Assembly (NCBI RefSeq): GCF_003612565.1
Contig: NZ_RAZG01000008.1
Location: forward strand, 50,942-114,941
DNA length: 64,000 nt
From: Roseburia sp. 1XD42-69
Lineage (GTDB): Bacteria > Bacillota > Clostridia > Lachnospirales > Lachnospiraceae
Direction of reading: 5' to 3'
The notes under the pieces are model-generated. The model was not told where the DNA came from and searched no databases. It saw nothing but the letters and a program-made list of their open reading frames with translations. Made by a program: the position numbers and the translations under genes. Positions within the stretch are counted from its first letter, which is position 1; every line of letters starts with the position of its first letter. This document shows, in pieces, positions 45,427 through 55,034 of this stretch.

Positions 45427-46476
45427 CTATACCTCAAGTATCTGATGACCTGCTGCCTTTAAGAGCCGGTTCATAATTGCCTGCCCTATGCCTTGAGAAG
45501 AAAAGCTCTCCGAATAAATCATCTCAACGCCCAGTTCATCAAAATCCCTTAAAATTCGGTACAAATGTCTGGCAATCCCTTCTTCGTCTTTCCTCGCCCC
45601 GATACTTATCACATAATCTCCAAGATACCGGGAAACTGTCTCATCCGTTCCAATTATACCTACCTTTTTCTCATGTTTTTGCAATTCTTCCGTCAGAGCA
45701 TTTATTTTTGCAATGACATTTTCCTCTTCCCCCTCCACCAGCACCAGACCTGCTTTCGGCGCATAATGGCGGTATTTCATCCCCGGAGCTTTCGGTTTCA
45801 CCCCGGAATCTTCCGAAATAAGCCCCGGATCAATCGTTACCTCCCCGATAACCTTATTTAACATTTCATTTGTAATTCTTCCCGGCCGCAAAATCACAGG
45901 AATCTCTTCCGTAAGGTCAATGATAGTGGACTCAATGCCAATTCCCACTTCTCCCCCATCCAATATCAGGGGAATCCTGCCATTTAAGTCCTTAAGTACA
46001 TGCTCCGCCAAAGTAGGGCTTGGCCTGCCTGATGTATTGGCGCTTGGAGCTGCGATAAGGCAGCCGCTCTCTTCAATCAGCCTAAGGGCAATCTCATCCT
46101 TTGGCATGCGCACTGCCACTGTATTAAGCCCCCCTGTAGTCTCTTTTGGAACCTGATCTTTCTTATTTAATATCATAGTCAAGGGCCCCGGCCAAAATGC
46201 ATCGGCTAATTTTTTTGCCTTGCCGGAAATATCTCTGGCAATTTTTTCTAAATCTTCCCATTTGCTGATATGCACAATAAGGGGATTATCGCTTGGCCTT
46301 CCTTTGGCAGCGTATATTTTCCTGGAGGCATCCGGGTTCATGGCGTCCGCCCCAAGGCCGTACACCGTCTCAGTGGGAAATGCCACAAGGCCGCCTGTTT
46401 GAAGGATAGCTGCGGCCTCTTTCAGTTTGTCTGTATCTATATTATCTCTGTTTATTTTATAAACTTTCGTTATCAT
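45427..46476 (-). CDS. Threonylcarbamoyl-AMP synthase (Sua5/YwlC)
   Basis: Makes threonylcarbamoyl-AMP for the t6A modification of ANN-decoding tRNAs. The 349-residue protein has the YrdC domain (AAAILQTGGLVAFPTETVYGLGADAM as adjacent motifs, KGRPSDNPLIVHI, AAPSANTSGRPSPT, STIIDL) and the Sua5 C-terminal domain beginning APGMKYRHYAPKAGLVL. I chose ATG 46476. It has no ribosome binding site but a TATAAT lies only 7 nt upstream, so the mRNA may be leaderless. A longer frame to 46569 gives an atypical N-terminus. Three nt before the pseudophosphatase. Confidence 0.93.
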   Translation of the reverse strand: MITKVYKINRDNIDTDKLKEAAAILQTGGLVAFPTETVYGLGADAMNPDASRKIYAAKGRPSDNPLIVHISKWEDLEKIARDISGKAKKLADAFWPGPLTMILNKKDQVPKETTGGLNTVAVRMPKDEIALRLIEESGCLIAAPSANTSGRPSPTLAEHVLKDLNGRIPLILDGGEVGIGIESTIIDLTEEIPVILRPGRITNEMLNKVIGEVTIDPGLISEDSGVKPKAPGMKYRHYAPKAGLVLVEGEEENVIAKINALTEELQKHEKKVGIIGTDETVSRYLGDYVISIGARKDEEGIARHLYRILRDFDELGVEMIYSESFSSQGIGQAIMNRLLKAAGHQILEV

Positions 46477-46483
46477 GTGAATT

Positions 46484-46512
46484 ATTATATCATGTTTTGA
46501 AGATAATGAAAA
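46484..46512 (-). promoter_or_regulatory. Promoter abutting the Sua5 start codon
   Basis: TTTTCA (46512-46507), 17 bp, TATAAT (46489-46484) on the minus strand. The ATG begins 8 nt after the -10 box, close to the expected transcription start. The rest of 46513-46784 shows no gene. Confidence 0.55.
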
Positions 46513-46784
46513 GATGCATTGTGATTGCTGTAAAATGCAAAAAATTTTGAAAATGAAAAGTTTCTGCATTTCAGTGCAAAATCACCTTAAGGTGCTTAAG
46601 GGCCTCATTTGTTCTCCCCTTACCTGGCTTTGATTCAGATAGTAATCCTTTCCATATACGTTAAATACAAGCAAAACAACTCCTGCACATTACTTTCATG
46701 CTCTCCCGAAAGGATTCCTCATCGTCGCATATAGCTATATTTATCCCCGTTCCCATGTTTACTGGTTTTCCTCTCTAATTCATA

Positions 46785-47691
46785 TCACATTATATATTTA
46801 TTAATATAATCAATATATGGCTTCTTTTTCACATCATTTTCATTTGCAAAATACCATTTTGAAGATTCCTTTAATCCTTCCTCTAAGGAAATTGTCTCTG
46901 AATATACATTTTGTTGACGCTGGACATCTAAATAGTATTCATAATTATAAAAACTAAAATAATTTCTCTGCTCTATATCCTCATAAACATATTCAAATAC
47001 CGGAATCTTACCCAGGCATGAATAGCATTTAGTAACCCAGTCCTTTATCGATATTGTATAAACATTTCCTACATTCATAATATGAGCGGATGGACTGGTC
47101 TTAATAATCTCTTCGATTAATTTGCATAAATCTCCCACATAAAAAAATTGCATTTTCATCCCGCCGTCTTTTGGCAAATAGAACTTCCTATCTGCTTTTG
47201 CACAATCAAATACAAATGCTTCTCTCTATATATATTATTCATAGGGCCATACAAATAAGGTGGCCTTAAAATATATGCATCCGGAACTCTTTCTAATAAT
47301 TTTTTTCTGCATTAATCTTGTCTGTACCGTATTTCCCCCAAAATTTATTGGCAGCAAGTTCTGCCTCTTCAAGAAAAGGCTGCACTCCATATTCTGGATA
47401 CACGGCACTTGAGCTAATCAAAATGTATTGTTCAAACGATCCAAGTGCATTATATAAATCAATAACATCCTCAGCATCATAAGCAGTTATGTCAAGCACA
47501 ATATCAAAATACATCTTTTTGAGTTTATCACCTAAATGATGTCGATCACCCTCAATTAATATAACTCCTTCAATTTGAGGCTTTGTATTTCTGTTAAGTA
47601 CATAAACTTCATATTCATGCTCAACAAAATATTTTGATGCATATTTGCTGACAAAGGTTGTTCCACCAGTAACTAATACCTTTTTCATCAA
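46785..47691 (-). pseudogene. NAD-dependent epimerase/dehydratase, broken by two frameshifts
   Basis: The N-terminal part (from 47691) has the Rossmann start MMKKVLVTGGTTFVSKY and ISSSAVYPEYG (SSAxVYG-like motif). It runs into a stop after AEKNY at a tract of seven A. The missing segment is readable in another frame as LLERVPDAYILRPPYLYGPMNN. A second shift follows in an (AT)n(AG)n tract near 47220-47232. The C-terminal part then resumes with FYLPKDGGMKMQFFYVGDL and ends at 46785. Two shifts at slippage-prone tracts could be decay, phase variation or sequencing error. A hydrolase lies upstream. Confidence 0.85.
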
Positions 47692-47739
47692 ATTCTCCTT
47701 ATATGGGTCATTCTCTCAACCTCCCTGATGCCTCATTCC

Positions 47740-48684
47740 CTAAAACCAATCGCTGATATCAATATCAAAATGGTCTTTTCCCGGATATTTTGCGCTATAA
47801 CAATTATACTGGTTCAGAAAAGGAGAATAGGTGGTTACCGTAAGCTTCTTATTACGTTCGTCAATAGTCAGCAGTCGCATAAAACCATTGCCGCCGCTGG
47901 CCGTTGCCTGATAATCCGCCATGAGCTGATATACTGTTCGGTCTTTTATTCCGTCATTATTATCATCTAAATCATCCTGACGACACTGTGCATCATGATT
48001 ATGTCCGCATAAAACAAGATGGACATTAGGATTTTTCCTGACAATTTCTTCAAACAGTTTATCTCCCGTATCGCTGCGCATTCCATCCACACTCATATAG
48101 TCGTGGGTTGTCAGGATGGCTGGTATTTCCGTATGTTCCTTCAATATCGTATCCGCCCAGGTTATCATATCCGTATCCGGCCAAACCCCTAAAGCCAGGA
48201 CAAGGTAATCCTGCCTGCCGGCATCTATAATCTGCGCACTTGCCTCCCCGTCATGGTAATACCAGACAGTATTACCTTTTATACCCTTTGCATCCATGCG
48301 GTTCTTTCCAAAATACGTTAAAAAATTCTCATATGGATTCCCTGAATTCGTCAGGTCATGATTGCCCGCAAGAATACTATAGGGAACCGTCCTGTCCAGA
48401 TACGTCATCGCCTCATCTGCCCGCTGCCATTGTAAGGCATCCCCCGTCTGGTTCACCACATCCCCGGTATGGAATACAAAGTTTATATTCCTGTCCTCAA
48501 TGTGCTCCGAAATCCATCTTGTCATAGTCATATATATATCCGGAGCGCTCTCACAGTAGTACTGCGTATCTGTCATCCAGACAAAAGTATAAGTCCTGTT
48601 TTTTCCCCAGCCGCATCCTGCAGTGCAAAAAATTACTGCAATCAAACTCATTTCTGCAAAAAATAGCTTTACTGCTTTTTTCAT
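47740..48684 (-). CDS. Calcineurin-like metallophosphoesterase lipoprotein
   Basis: A secreted, membrane-anchored phosphoesterase of about 314 residues. The signal peptide ends with a lipobox at FCTAGC. The dinuclear metal motifs of the family are present in order: WMTDTQYY (Asp ... Gln in place of the usual His), FHTGDVVNQ, LAGNHDLTNSG, TTHDYM and VLCGHNHDAQC. I favour ATG 48684, which gives a compact KK-hydrophobic signal. ATG 48708 also fits and neither has a strong ribosome binding site. Substrate unknown. Confidence 0.88.
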   Translation of the reverse strand: MKKAVKLFFAEMSLIAVIFCTAGCGWGKNRTYTFVWMTDTQYYCESAPDIYMTMTRWISEHIEDRNINFVFHTGDVVNQTGDALQWQRADEAMTYLDRTVPYSILAGNHDLTNSGNPYENFLTYFGKNRMDAKGIKGNTVWYYHDGEASAQIIDAGRQDYLVLALGVWPDTDMITWADTILKEHTEIPAILTTHDYMSVDGMRSDTGDKLFEEIVRKNPNVHLVLCGHNHDAQCRQDDLDDNNDGIKDRTVYQLMADYQATASGGNGFMRLLTIDERNKKLTVTTYSPFLNQYNCYSAKYPGKDHFDIDISDWF

Positions 48685-48801
48685 ATCTGCAATTATACTT
48701 CCCTTCATTTCTATTCTGTTCCATTATATCATGTCAGGAAACCTTAAATATAATCTGCAAATAAATTTTTTCGGTTTGCTTCTGAAAAATTAGTATAAAT
48801 A

Positions 48802-50118
48802 TTAATATCCCCACTGTTTTAAGTCCGCCACCAGCTGTACATAAAATTCCCGCACATCAAATTCAGAAATATTTTCACGGTTTAAGTCAATCATATCCCC
48901 ATGGGAAATACCCCGCTTCCCCTTTACGGTGAGCATTTTGTAGGAACTGCCCCATGGGAAGGAGGCTTCCCCCACAAGCCCGTCATTTACCCCATCGAAG
49001 TATTTGGCGAGATGATAGGTAAAGTTTAAGGGAAATCGCCCGCCGACAGATTTGTTGAGTTTTGACCCGATGCTCTGATACATGATACCAGGCACATCCG
49101 GAAACTTATTATTAAATTCACTGCAAAAAGACGCAGTTAAATTATTTACTGCTGCGAGAAAATCCGGATTAGGATCACCCAATTTTTTTAGTACGGCATT
49201 ATATGTTTTTGCCACAGCTTCCTGCTCTGCCCGGGGGATTTTCGTGAGCAGGTAATCGGCAAATTCGCATCCCCTGTGGGGTGTGTTTATGGTAGTGAGG
49301 GTTGCCACATGCTCTTTCATACCCGGCAGACTCAGTGCATGACGGCAGTCAAGACCTCCCTTGGAATGTGCAATGATATTAACCTTTTCACAGCCTGTCT
49401 CCTCTATGATTTCCCTGATTCTTGCCGCAAGCTCAAGGACACTGTCTTCAACGGATGCCGCCGACTGATGGTTCCCATAGAATATACGGGCGCCGTTTGC
49501 TTCAAGCGCCTTTGGAATACGTCCCCAGTAATTAAAATACCTGAAATCCCGGAAAAATACGCCATGAACCATGAGAACAGGATATTTTGTGGCGCAAATC
49601 TGCTGTTCCCAGCGCTGCTTGCCCAACACTATTTTCCGGTTTTCCATTACAATCTCATCTGATACAATTTGAATCATCCGGCCAAGGACAACCAGATGCA
49701 CAATGGGTATCATACCACAGATAACCGCAATTACCCGCATCTTGATTCCAAGCTGCTCCGACGAAAAAAATATGCGGAGCATGCCATTCCAGAAAACAAC
49801 AGCTTCAAGGACAATGGCAATCAGTGTATTGATAATCCAAAGTTTCGGATCCTTAAATATGTTGTCCAGGGGCAAAAGGGTTGTAAAACTCAGGATAAAC
49901 AGTGCAATGGACAATGCGGCGGAACCGAGAAATTCTATAAGCAGGGCATTGCCTTTGGCACAATTTTTCAGACGCTTTGTGCAGGGCAGGGAAAATACCG
50001 GGCAGAAATTCCCCGCAATATAGAATGGGAGAAATATCAAAAACAGGCCCGAACATTTTTGGAAAACAAGAAAATTGGATACAACAAAATAAATCAGTGA
50101 AAAAAGAATATAACTCAT
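48802..50118 (-). CDS. Membrane-anchored triacylglycerol lipase-like alpha/beta hydrolase
   Basis: A 438-residue protein. Residues 1-155 contain four or five membrane helices. The rest is a lipase-type alpha/beta hydrolase: oxyanion segment VLMVHGVFFRD, nucleophile Ser in IIAHSKGGLDCRHAL, TINTPHRGCEFADYL after it, Asp in DGVNDGLV, and the His in ISHGDMIDL. The catalytic triad is therefore visible. It follows the NTF2-like gene with a 1-nt overlap (TAATG). Substrate and topology of the catalytic domain are not determined. Confidence 0.9.
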   Translation of the reverse strand: MSYILFSLIYFVVSNFLVFQKCSGLFLIFLPFYIAGNFCPVFSLPCTKRLKNCAKGNALLIEFLGSAALSIALFILSFTTLLPLDNIFKDPKLWIINTLIAIVLEAVVFWNGMLRIFFSSEQLGIKMRVIAVICGMIPIVHLVVLGRMIQIVSDEIVMENRKIVLGKQRWEQQICATKYPVLMVHGVFFRDFRYFNYWGRIPKALEANGARIFYGNHQSAASVEDSVLELAARIREIIEETGCEKVNIIAHSKGGLDCRHALSLPGMKEHVATLTTINTPHRGCEFADYLLTKIPRAEQEAVAKTYNAVLKKLGDPNPDFLAAVNNLTASFCSEFNNKFPDVPGIMYQSIGSKLNKSVGGRFPLNFTYHLAKYFDGVNDGLVGEASFPWGSSYKMLTVKGKRGISHGDMIDLNRENISEFDVREFYVQLVADLKQWGY

Positions 50119-50486
50119 TAACTAATTTCCTTTCCAATATGTTTATCCAATCTCCATTCAGGTGCAGATCCATCATCCGCCCAGTATTCGTCTATTGCTG
50201 TGATTTTACCATCAACAACTTTTATGAAAGATGTCACATGAAATGACAATTCCCTATTTAGAGAATACACATGAGTAACTGTCACAAATAAATCGCCTGT
50301 TTTCTCAACTCTTTCTACTTCACCATTCCAACTGCCTGGATATTCACAATTTGCAATAATAAACTCATCCACAGTAAAATGCTCATTTGTGCAATGCCAG
50401 TTTATATATGCATTCCTGTCAAAATACTCCCTGATAGCATCCGCTTTTTGTTCTAAAACATCTTTCCAGAATTTATCTATATCCAT
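50118..50486 (-). CDS. NTF2-like/SnoaL-type protein
   Basis: A 122-residue single-domain protein of the NTF2 fold. FWKDVLEQKADAIREYFDRNAYINWHCTNEHF (adjacent motifs) and VVDGKITAIDEYWADDGSAPEW match the SnoaL-like pattern seen in many small clostridial proteins. GGAAGTAG precedes ATG 50486. Translation is coupled to the lipase gene by a 1-nt overlap. No function is known. Confidence 0.82.
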   Translation of the reverse strand: MDIDKFWKDVLEQKADAIREYFDRNAYINWHCTNEHFTVDEFIIANCEYPGSWNGEVERVEKTGDLFVTVTHVYSLNRELSFHVTSFIKVVDGKITAIDEYWADDGSAPEWRLDKHIGKEIS

Positions 50487-50633
50487 CTACTTCCACACAC
50501 TCTCTTTCATCTCCTGTTTCTTTTTATCCGCATACTTAAGTTTCTTTAATTCTAGCACAGACAACCCTATTTTGTCAGTATAAATCTCGGAAGTTTTTTT
50601 GTTCATGAAATAAAATTCTGAGTAAAAATCTTC

Positions 50634-50662
50634 TTGTAATAACTTTTCCAACACACTATAAT
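50634..50662 (+). promoter_or_regulatory. Promoter of the two-component/ABC operon
   Basis: TTGTAA (50634-50639), 17 bp, TATAAT (50657-50662), followed by the direct-repeat-like ATTTGTAA at 50665. Confidence 0.7.
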
Positions 50663-50699
50663 GACATTTGTAAAAAATTTACACAGAAAGGACACTCAA

Positions 50700-51392
50700 A
50701 TGGACAAAATCTTACTGATAGAAGACGACATAGAAATCAGCACCATGCTAAAAAACTTCCTCACCACAGAAAACTTTGAAGTTGTCACGGCATACGACGG
50801 GGAAAACGCATGCGAAAAGTTTTTTGCCGACAATTTCAGCCTGGTGCTTCTGGATTTAATGATACCGAAAATGAACGGCATAGAAGTTATGGGCAAAATC
50901 AGGGAAAGCCATACTGTGCCCATCATTATTCTCTCCGCCAAAGACACGGATTCCGATAAAACCTTTGGCCTTGGCTTAGGAGCCGACGACTATATCACAA
51001 AACCTTTTTCCGTCACAGAAGTGCTTGCCCGGATTAAGGCAAATATCAGAAGAAACACCCAATATGCCCCCTCCCCCCAAAATCCCCGGACAACTCTGAA
51101 AAAAGGCAGTCTTGTTATGAACTTAGAAAATTACACCGTCACAAAAGACGGCAAATCCCTGGAACTTACGGCAAAGGAATTTGAAATCTTAAGGCTTCTT
51201 ATGGAAAATCCCAAAAAAGTGTATACAAAAGAGCAGCTCTATTCCCTTGTCTGGAAGGACGCCTATTTCGGGGATGAAAACGCCGTAAATGTGCATATCA
51301 GCAGATTGAGAAATAAAATCGAAGATTCTCCCAGAAACCCTAAATACGTGATTACTGTGTGGGGAATCGGCTATAAATTGGGAGATTTCTAA
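50700..51392 (+). CDS. OmpR-family response regulator
   Basis: A 230-residue regulator. The receiver has IEDDIEI, the phospho-acceptor in LVLLDLMIPKMNG and the Lys in ITKPFSV. The winged helix shows LTAKEFEILRLL and NAVNVHISRLRNKI. ATG 50700 follows AAAGGA by about 8 nt and is preferred over an upstream frame from 50661. First of a five-gene operon-like run with its kinase, an ABC transporter and a lipoprotein, an arrangement linked to defence against antimicrobial peptides. Confidence 0.94.
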   Translation: MDKILLIEDDIEISTMLKNFLTTENFEVVTAYDGENACEKFFADNFSLVLLDLMIPKMNGIEVMGKIRESHTVPIIILSAKDTDSDKTFGLGLGADDYITKPFSVTEVLARIKANIRRNTQYAPSPQNPRTTLKKGSLVMNLENYTVTKDGKSLELTAKEFEILRLLMENPKKVYTKEQLYSLVWKDAYFGDENAVNVHISRLRNKIEDSPRNPKYVITVWGIGYKLGDF

Positions 51393-51393
51393 A

Positions 51394-52326
51394 ATGGACA
51401 ATACAATCCTCATATTCTTTTTGGCACTTACTGTCATATTCCTCACTCTTATCCTCATATACCAGCGTTTTGTCTTTACCAGGGGAATACAGTCAGAATT
51501 AATAAAAATCACCGAAAAACTCCGGGAAATCATGGAAAAAGACAGCGATGAGAAAATAATGGTATTTACGGAAAATAAAGTGCTAAAGGATTTAGACGGG
51601 CAGATAAATCTTCTGCTTTTAAAGCACCAGAAAGTTAAGGCTGACTTTAAAAGAGAAGAAATTTCCTCCAAAAAAATGTTGTCAAATATATCCCACGATA
51701 TCAAAACGCCTTTAACTGTAATCCTTGGATACCTGGAAATTATGGGACTGAACCGCCCGGAAGATGAAATGCTAAAAAAGGCGCAATCCAAGGCAAAAGA
51801 GGTAATGAATCTGATCAACCAGTTTTTTACTCTGGCAAAACTGGAATCCGGCGATACAAATATTATCCTTACGAAAATTAATATTACGGAAACATGCAAA
51901 GAAACTGTACTGGGGTTTTACGATATTCTCCTCCAAAAGGACTTTACCGTTGACATTTCCATACCGGAAACGGCTATTTTTGTACAGGGAGAAAAGGATT
52001 CCATTTCCCGCATCCTTCAAAATCTCCTGTCCAATGTGATACGCTATGGAATAGACGGAAAATATCTGGGAATTGCCCTGCGCCAGGATGAAAACAGTGT
52101 ATCTATTGACGTAATGGACAAAGGAAAAGGCATCCCCAACGAATTTGCCTCAAATGTTTTTGACCGTCTCTATACGATGGAAGACTCCAGAAACCGGGAC
52201 ATACAGGGAAATGGTCTGGGACTCACCATTGCAAAAAACCTGGCGCTAAAGCTGGGAGGCGATTTGCTTTTAACCAGCGAACCCTGGGTGAAAACAATTT
52301 TTACCCTTAGATTAAAGAAATTCTGA
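51394..52326 (+). CDS. Short sensor histidine kinase
   Basis: A 310-residue kinase with one N-terminal membrane helix (ILIFFLALTVIFLTLILIYQ) and no extracellular sensor domain. The DHp domain carries SNISHDIKTPLTVILGYLEI, then LQNLLSNVIRYG (N box), VMDKGKGIPNE and GNGLGLTIAKNLALK (G2). One nt after the regulator. Lacking a sensor, it may respond through the ABC transporter, as intramembrane-sensing kinases do in Bce-like systems. This is inference. Confidence 0.9.
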   Translation: MDNTILIFFLALTVIFLTLILIYQRFVFTRGIQSELIKITEKLREIMEKDSDEKIMVFTENKVLKDLDGQINLLLLKHQKVKADFKREEISSKKMLSNISHDIKTPLTVILGYLEIMGLNRPEDEMLKKAQSKAKEVMNLINQFFTLAKLESGDTNIILTKINITETCKETVLGFYDILLQKDFTVDISIPETAIFVQGEKDSISRILQNLLSNVIRYGIDGKYLGIALRQDENSVSIDVMDKGKGIPNEFASNVFDRLYTMEDSRNRDIQGNGLGLTIAKNLALKLGGDLLLTSEPWVKTIFTLRLKKF

Positions 52327-52445
52327 AGAGAGTGTTTTCATAAAAAGTATTCCCTGTAAACCTGCGAAAGAAATTTGTAAGAATTGGGCAAGAGTTTTGA
52401 AAAACAAAGTCTCTACAATGGTTTTTAAGAAAAGGAGGTAACCAT

Positions 52446-53366
52446 ATGCCAAATATATTACAGACAAACCAATTGACAAAAACCATTGACGGCAAAGATT
52501 TGGTGAAAAACGTAAATCTCCATGTAAAAAAAGGAGAAATCTACGGATTTTTAGGGCCAAACGGAGCCGGAAAGACCACTGTTATGAAAATGATTACAAA
52601 TCTCTGGAAACCAACCCAGGGCAGGGTGGAACTCTTCGGGGAAACCCTTACCCCCACCTCCTATGAGGTGTTAAAGCGAATGGGAAGCATTATCGAATTT
52701 CCCTGTTTTTACGACCATCTCAGCGGATTGGACAATTTAAAACTCCACTGCGAATACATGGGATACCACACCCCGGACAGCCCGAAAAAATCCTTAGAGC
52801 TGCTGGGTTTGTGGAATGACGCCGAAAAACCGGCAAAAAGCTACTCCCTGGGGATGCGGCAGCGCCTGGGAATTGCCCGGGCCATCCTCTGTATGCCGGA
52901 GCTTTTAATTTTAGACGAGCCCACCAACGGCCTTGACCCCGCCGGAATGAAACAACTCCGGGATTTGTTTCGGATGCTCTGCCAGGAATACGGCATTACC
53001 ATTTTCATATCCAGCCATATTCTCTCAGAAGTGGAAAGCATTGCAGACACCATAGGGATTATCCACAAAGGACAAATGATGAAAGAAATTTCCATGGAGA
53101 AAATTTCGGAAATGAATACAGCTTACGTAGAAGCCGCAGTGGAAAACGCAAAGAGAGCGGCCTATGTCCTCTCCGACAAACTGGAACTGACAAATTTTAA
53201 AATATTTGATGAACACCATATCCGCATTTATGACAAGAACGTAAACCCCAATGATATCTCAAAAGCATTTACTTCATATAAGATAACTATCCAGTCCATC
53301 GGGAAAAAACAGGAAAGCCTGGAGGATTACTTCTTAAAACTGACACAGGAGGGAGAATCATGTTAA
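52446..53366 (+). CDS. ABC transporter ATP-binding protein (bacitracin/lantibiotic-efflux type)
   Basis: A 306-residue ATPase. Walker A GPNGAGKTT, Q-loop region with SIIEFPCFYDHLSGLDNL, signature YSLGMRQRLGIA and Walker B LLILDEPTNGLDP are intact, as is the His switch in FISSHILSEVE. The CFYDHLSGLDNL segment is typical of BcrA/LanF-type exporters. A C-terminal extension of about 80 residues follows. The strong AAAAGGAGG is 7 nt before ATG 52446. It overlaps the permease by 7 nt. Confidence 0.94.
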   Translation: MPNILQTNQLTKTIDGKDLVKNVNLHVKKGEIYGFLGPNGAGKTTVMKMITNLWKPTQGRVELFGETLTPTSYEVLKRMGSIIEFPCFYDHLSGLDNLKLHCEYMGYHTPDSPKKSLELLGLWNDAEKPAKSYSLGMRQRLGIARAILCMPELLILDEPTNGLDPAGMKQLRDLFRMLCQEYGITIFISSHILSEVESIADTIGIIHKGQMMKEISMEKISEMNTAYVEAAVENAKRAAYVLSDKLELTNFKIFDEHHIRIYDKNVNPNDISKAFTSYKITIQSIGKKQESLEDYFLKLTQEGESC

Positions 53367-54064
53367 AACTGATAAAATTAGAATGGAAGAAAAATAACAT
53401 TGGAAAATACATACGAAATGCCCTGATTCTGGCTGGCTGCCTGTGCCTGTTCATCTTTGCCCTGGCATTTCTTGGAATCGCAAACGACCCCGACGGCACT
53501 TTAGACGCCGCAGAGGGAATGAATGCAATTTCCGCCCCCATAGAACTATTTACCAGCATGTCATTTCTTATTTTTACCAGCGTAATGTTATCCTCATTTA
53601 TTGTCAGCGCATACAAAAATAAGACCATGAACCTGATGTTTTCCTACCCTATCAAACGGCAGAAAATATTGGCTTCCCAGATGCTTGCCGTGTGGCTTTT
53701 TAATTTTGCAGCGTTAGTACTCACCAAACTGGCAGTCTATCTTTGCATATTTGCAGGTTCAAAGTGTATGCCCTCTTCTTTTTTCATTGATTTTAATATT
53801 GGAGACCTGTCCTTTTATCTCCAGTTAATATTAAAGTCAGGGGTAATCGTAAGCATGAGCTTCATTGCATTATTTATAGGGATGATAAAAAAATCTTCAA
53901 AAACCACTATTGTCACTTCATTTTTGCTCATCTTCCTCACCCAGGCAAATGTGGGGGATTTCTCTATGGCAGGCAATGCCCTTTTCCCCGTCGTTTTAAC
54001 CGCATTATCCTTCCTGTTTGCCTTTTTGTCCATTTATAATGCGGAACGCAAGGACTTATTATAA
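53360..54064 (+). CDS. ABC-2-type permease
   Basis: A 234-residue membrane protein with six hydrophobic helices (for example ALILAGCLCLFIFALAFL, FLIFTSVMLSSFIVSAY, LQLILKSGVIVSMSFIALFIG). It fits BcrB/LanE-type permeases and has MNLMFSYPIKRQKI between helices 2 and 3, a common feature of that family. It overlaps the ATPase gene by 7 nt and precedes the lipoprotein gene by 11 nt. A single permease gene implies a homodimer. Confidence 0.88.
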   Translation: MLKLIKLEWKKNNIGKYIRNALILAGCLCLFIFALAFLGIANDPDGTLDAAEGMNAISAPIELFTSMSFLIFTSVMLSSFIVSAYKNKTMNLMFSYPIKRQKILASQMLAVWLFNFAALVLTKLAVYLCIFAGSKCMPSSFFIDFNIGDLSFYLQLILKSGVIVSMSFIALFIGMIKKSSKTTIVTSFLLIFLTQANVGDFSMAGNALFPVVLTALSFLFAFLSIYNAERKDLL

Positions 54065-54075
54065 GGAGGTATCGT

Positions 54076-54945
54076 ATGAAATTTAACAAAATAAATAAAA
54101 ATTTATTATCTGCAGGAATTTTTGCCGCAGCTCTCTTCCTGGCAGGTTGTACATCAGAACAAAAAACTACCCCCAGCGAAGACTTTGCCTATAAAAACAT
54201 CTCCAAAATCACCGTGGACAGTGATTCCTGGGATTTTGACATTTCCGCCTCAGATGACGGCGAAGTTCATATAAGCAGCGACAAAATAAAAGAGGAAAAG
54301 GACATTCAGCTTTCATTAGATGGAACAGAGCTTACCATTTGCCAAAACGACAGCTCCTCCAAAGGGCTTTCTGACCAATTCTCTTTTGGGAAATCCGGAA
54401 AGTTTACCCTTTCCCTTCCGGAAAATACGGATATTTCCCTGAATATTCATAACGGCTCCGGAAATATGACAGTACAGAATATTCAGCTCTCCGATTTTAA
54501 TGTAGAAAATGATTCCGGCGCCCTGACGATTTCAAACCTGACAGCTCTTAGCGCAGAAATGTTCTCCGATTCCGGAGACATAAAATTAACGGACAGTTCC
54601 TGCACAAAAACCCACATGTCCACGAAATCCGCCTATGTCACTTTAAAAAACAGTGAAACAAGGGAAGCTGCATTTTCAACAGAGTCCGGGGAAGTGGGAA
54701 TCAACAATATCAGCGGCTATAACAGCCTGTCCATAAAAACAGGATCGGGAGATATCTCCCTGTCCCATAAAAACACCCCGGAAAGCCTGACCTATGACGT
54801 TTCCAGCGGTTCGGGAGACATCACCTTAAAACTGGAAAATCTCAACCCGGCTTCCGATACGGAACAAAAAAAGCAGGGAATCGTTGGCAGTGGGGAAACT
54901 TCCCTGTCTGTCATAAGCGACAGCGGGACTGTGGTGGTGAAATAA
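54076..54945 (+). CDS. DUF4097-type beta-repeat lipoprotein
   Basis: A 289-residue secreted lipoprotein. The signal peptide ends in a lipobox FLAGC. The body repeats beta strands with the DUF4097 pattern (NGSGNMTVQNI, ENDSGALTISNL, SDSGDIKLTDS, KTGSGDISL, SGSGDITLKL, SDSGTVVVK), which form a beta helix or sheet. In Firmicutes such genes often follow ABC transporters for cell-envelope peptides. AGGAGG is placed 8 nt before ATG 54076. Role unknown. Confidence 0.87.
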   Translation: MKFNKINKNLLSAGIFAAALFLAGCTSEQKTTPSEDFAYKNISKITVDSDSWDFDISASDDGEVHISSDKIKEEKDIQLSLDGTELTICQNDSSSKGLSDQFSFGKSGKFTLSLPENTDISLNIHNGSGNMTVQNIQLSDFNVENDSGALTISNLTALSAEMFSDSGDIKLTDSSCTKTHMSTKSAYVTLKNSETREAAFSTESGEVGINNISGYNSLSIKTGSGDISLSHKNTPESLTYDVSSGSGDITLKLENLNPASDTEQKKQGIVGSGETSLSVISDSGTVVVK

Positions 54946-55034
54946 AAATCTAAAGGGCTCTGTCAATGAAAAATAACTGGCTAATTTTTCACATTATTGG
55001 TACAATATAGAAATAGAAAAGGAGGTTTTCGCTT

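Noticed and set aside
51189..51899. 236-codon minus-strand open frame across the regulator and kinase genes
   Set aside because: It is rich in Ser, Phe and Ile, as reverse complements of AT-rich coding tend to be, and overlaps two clear genes.
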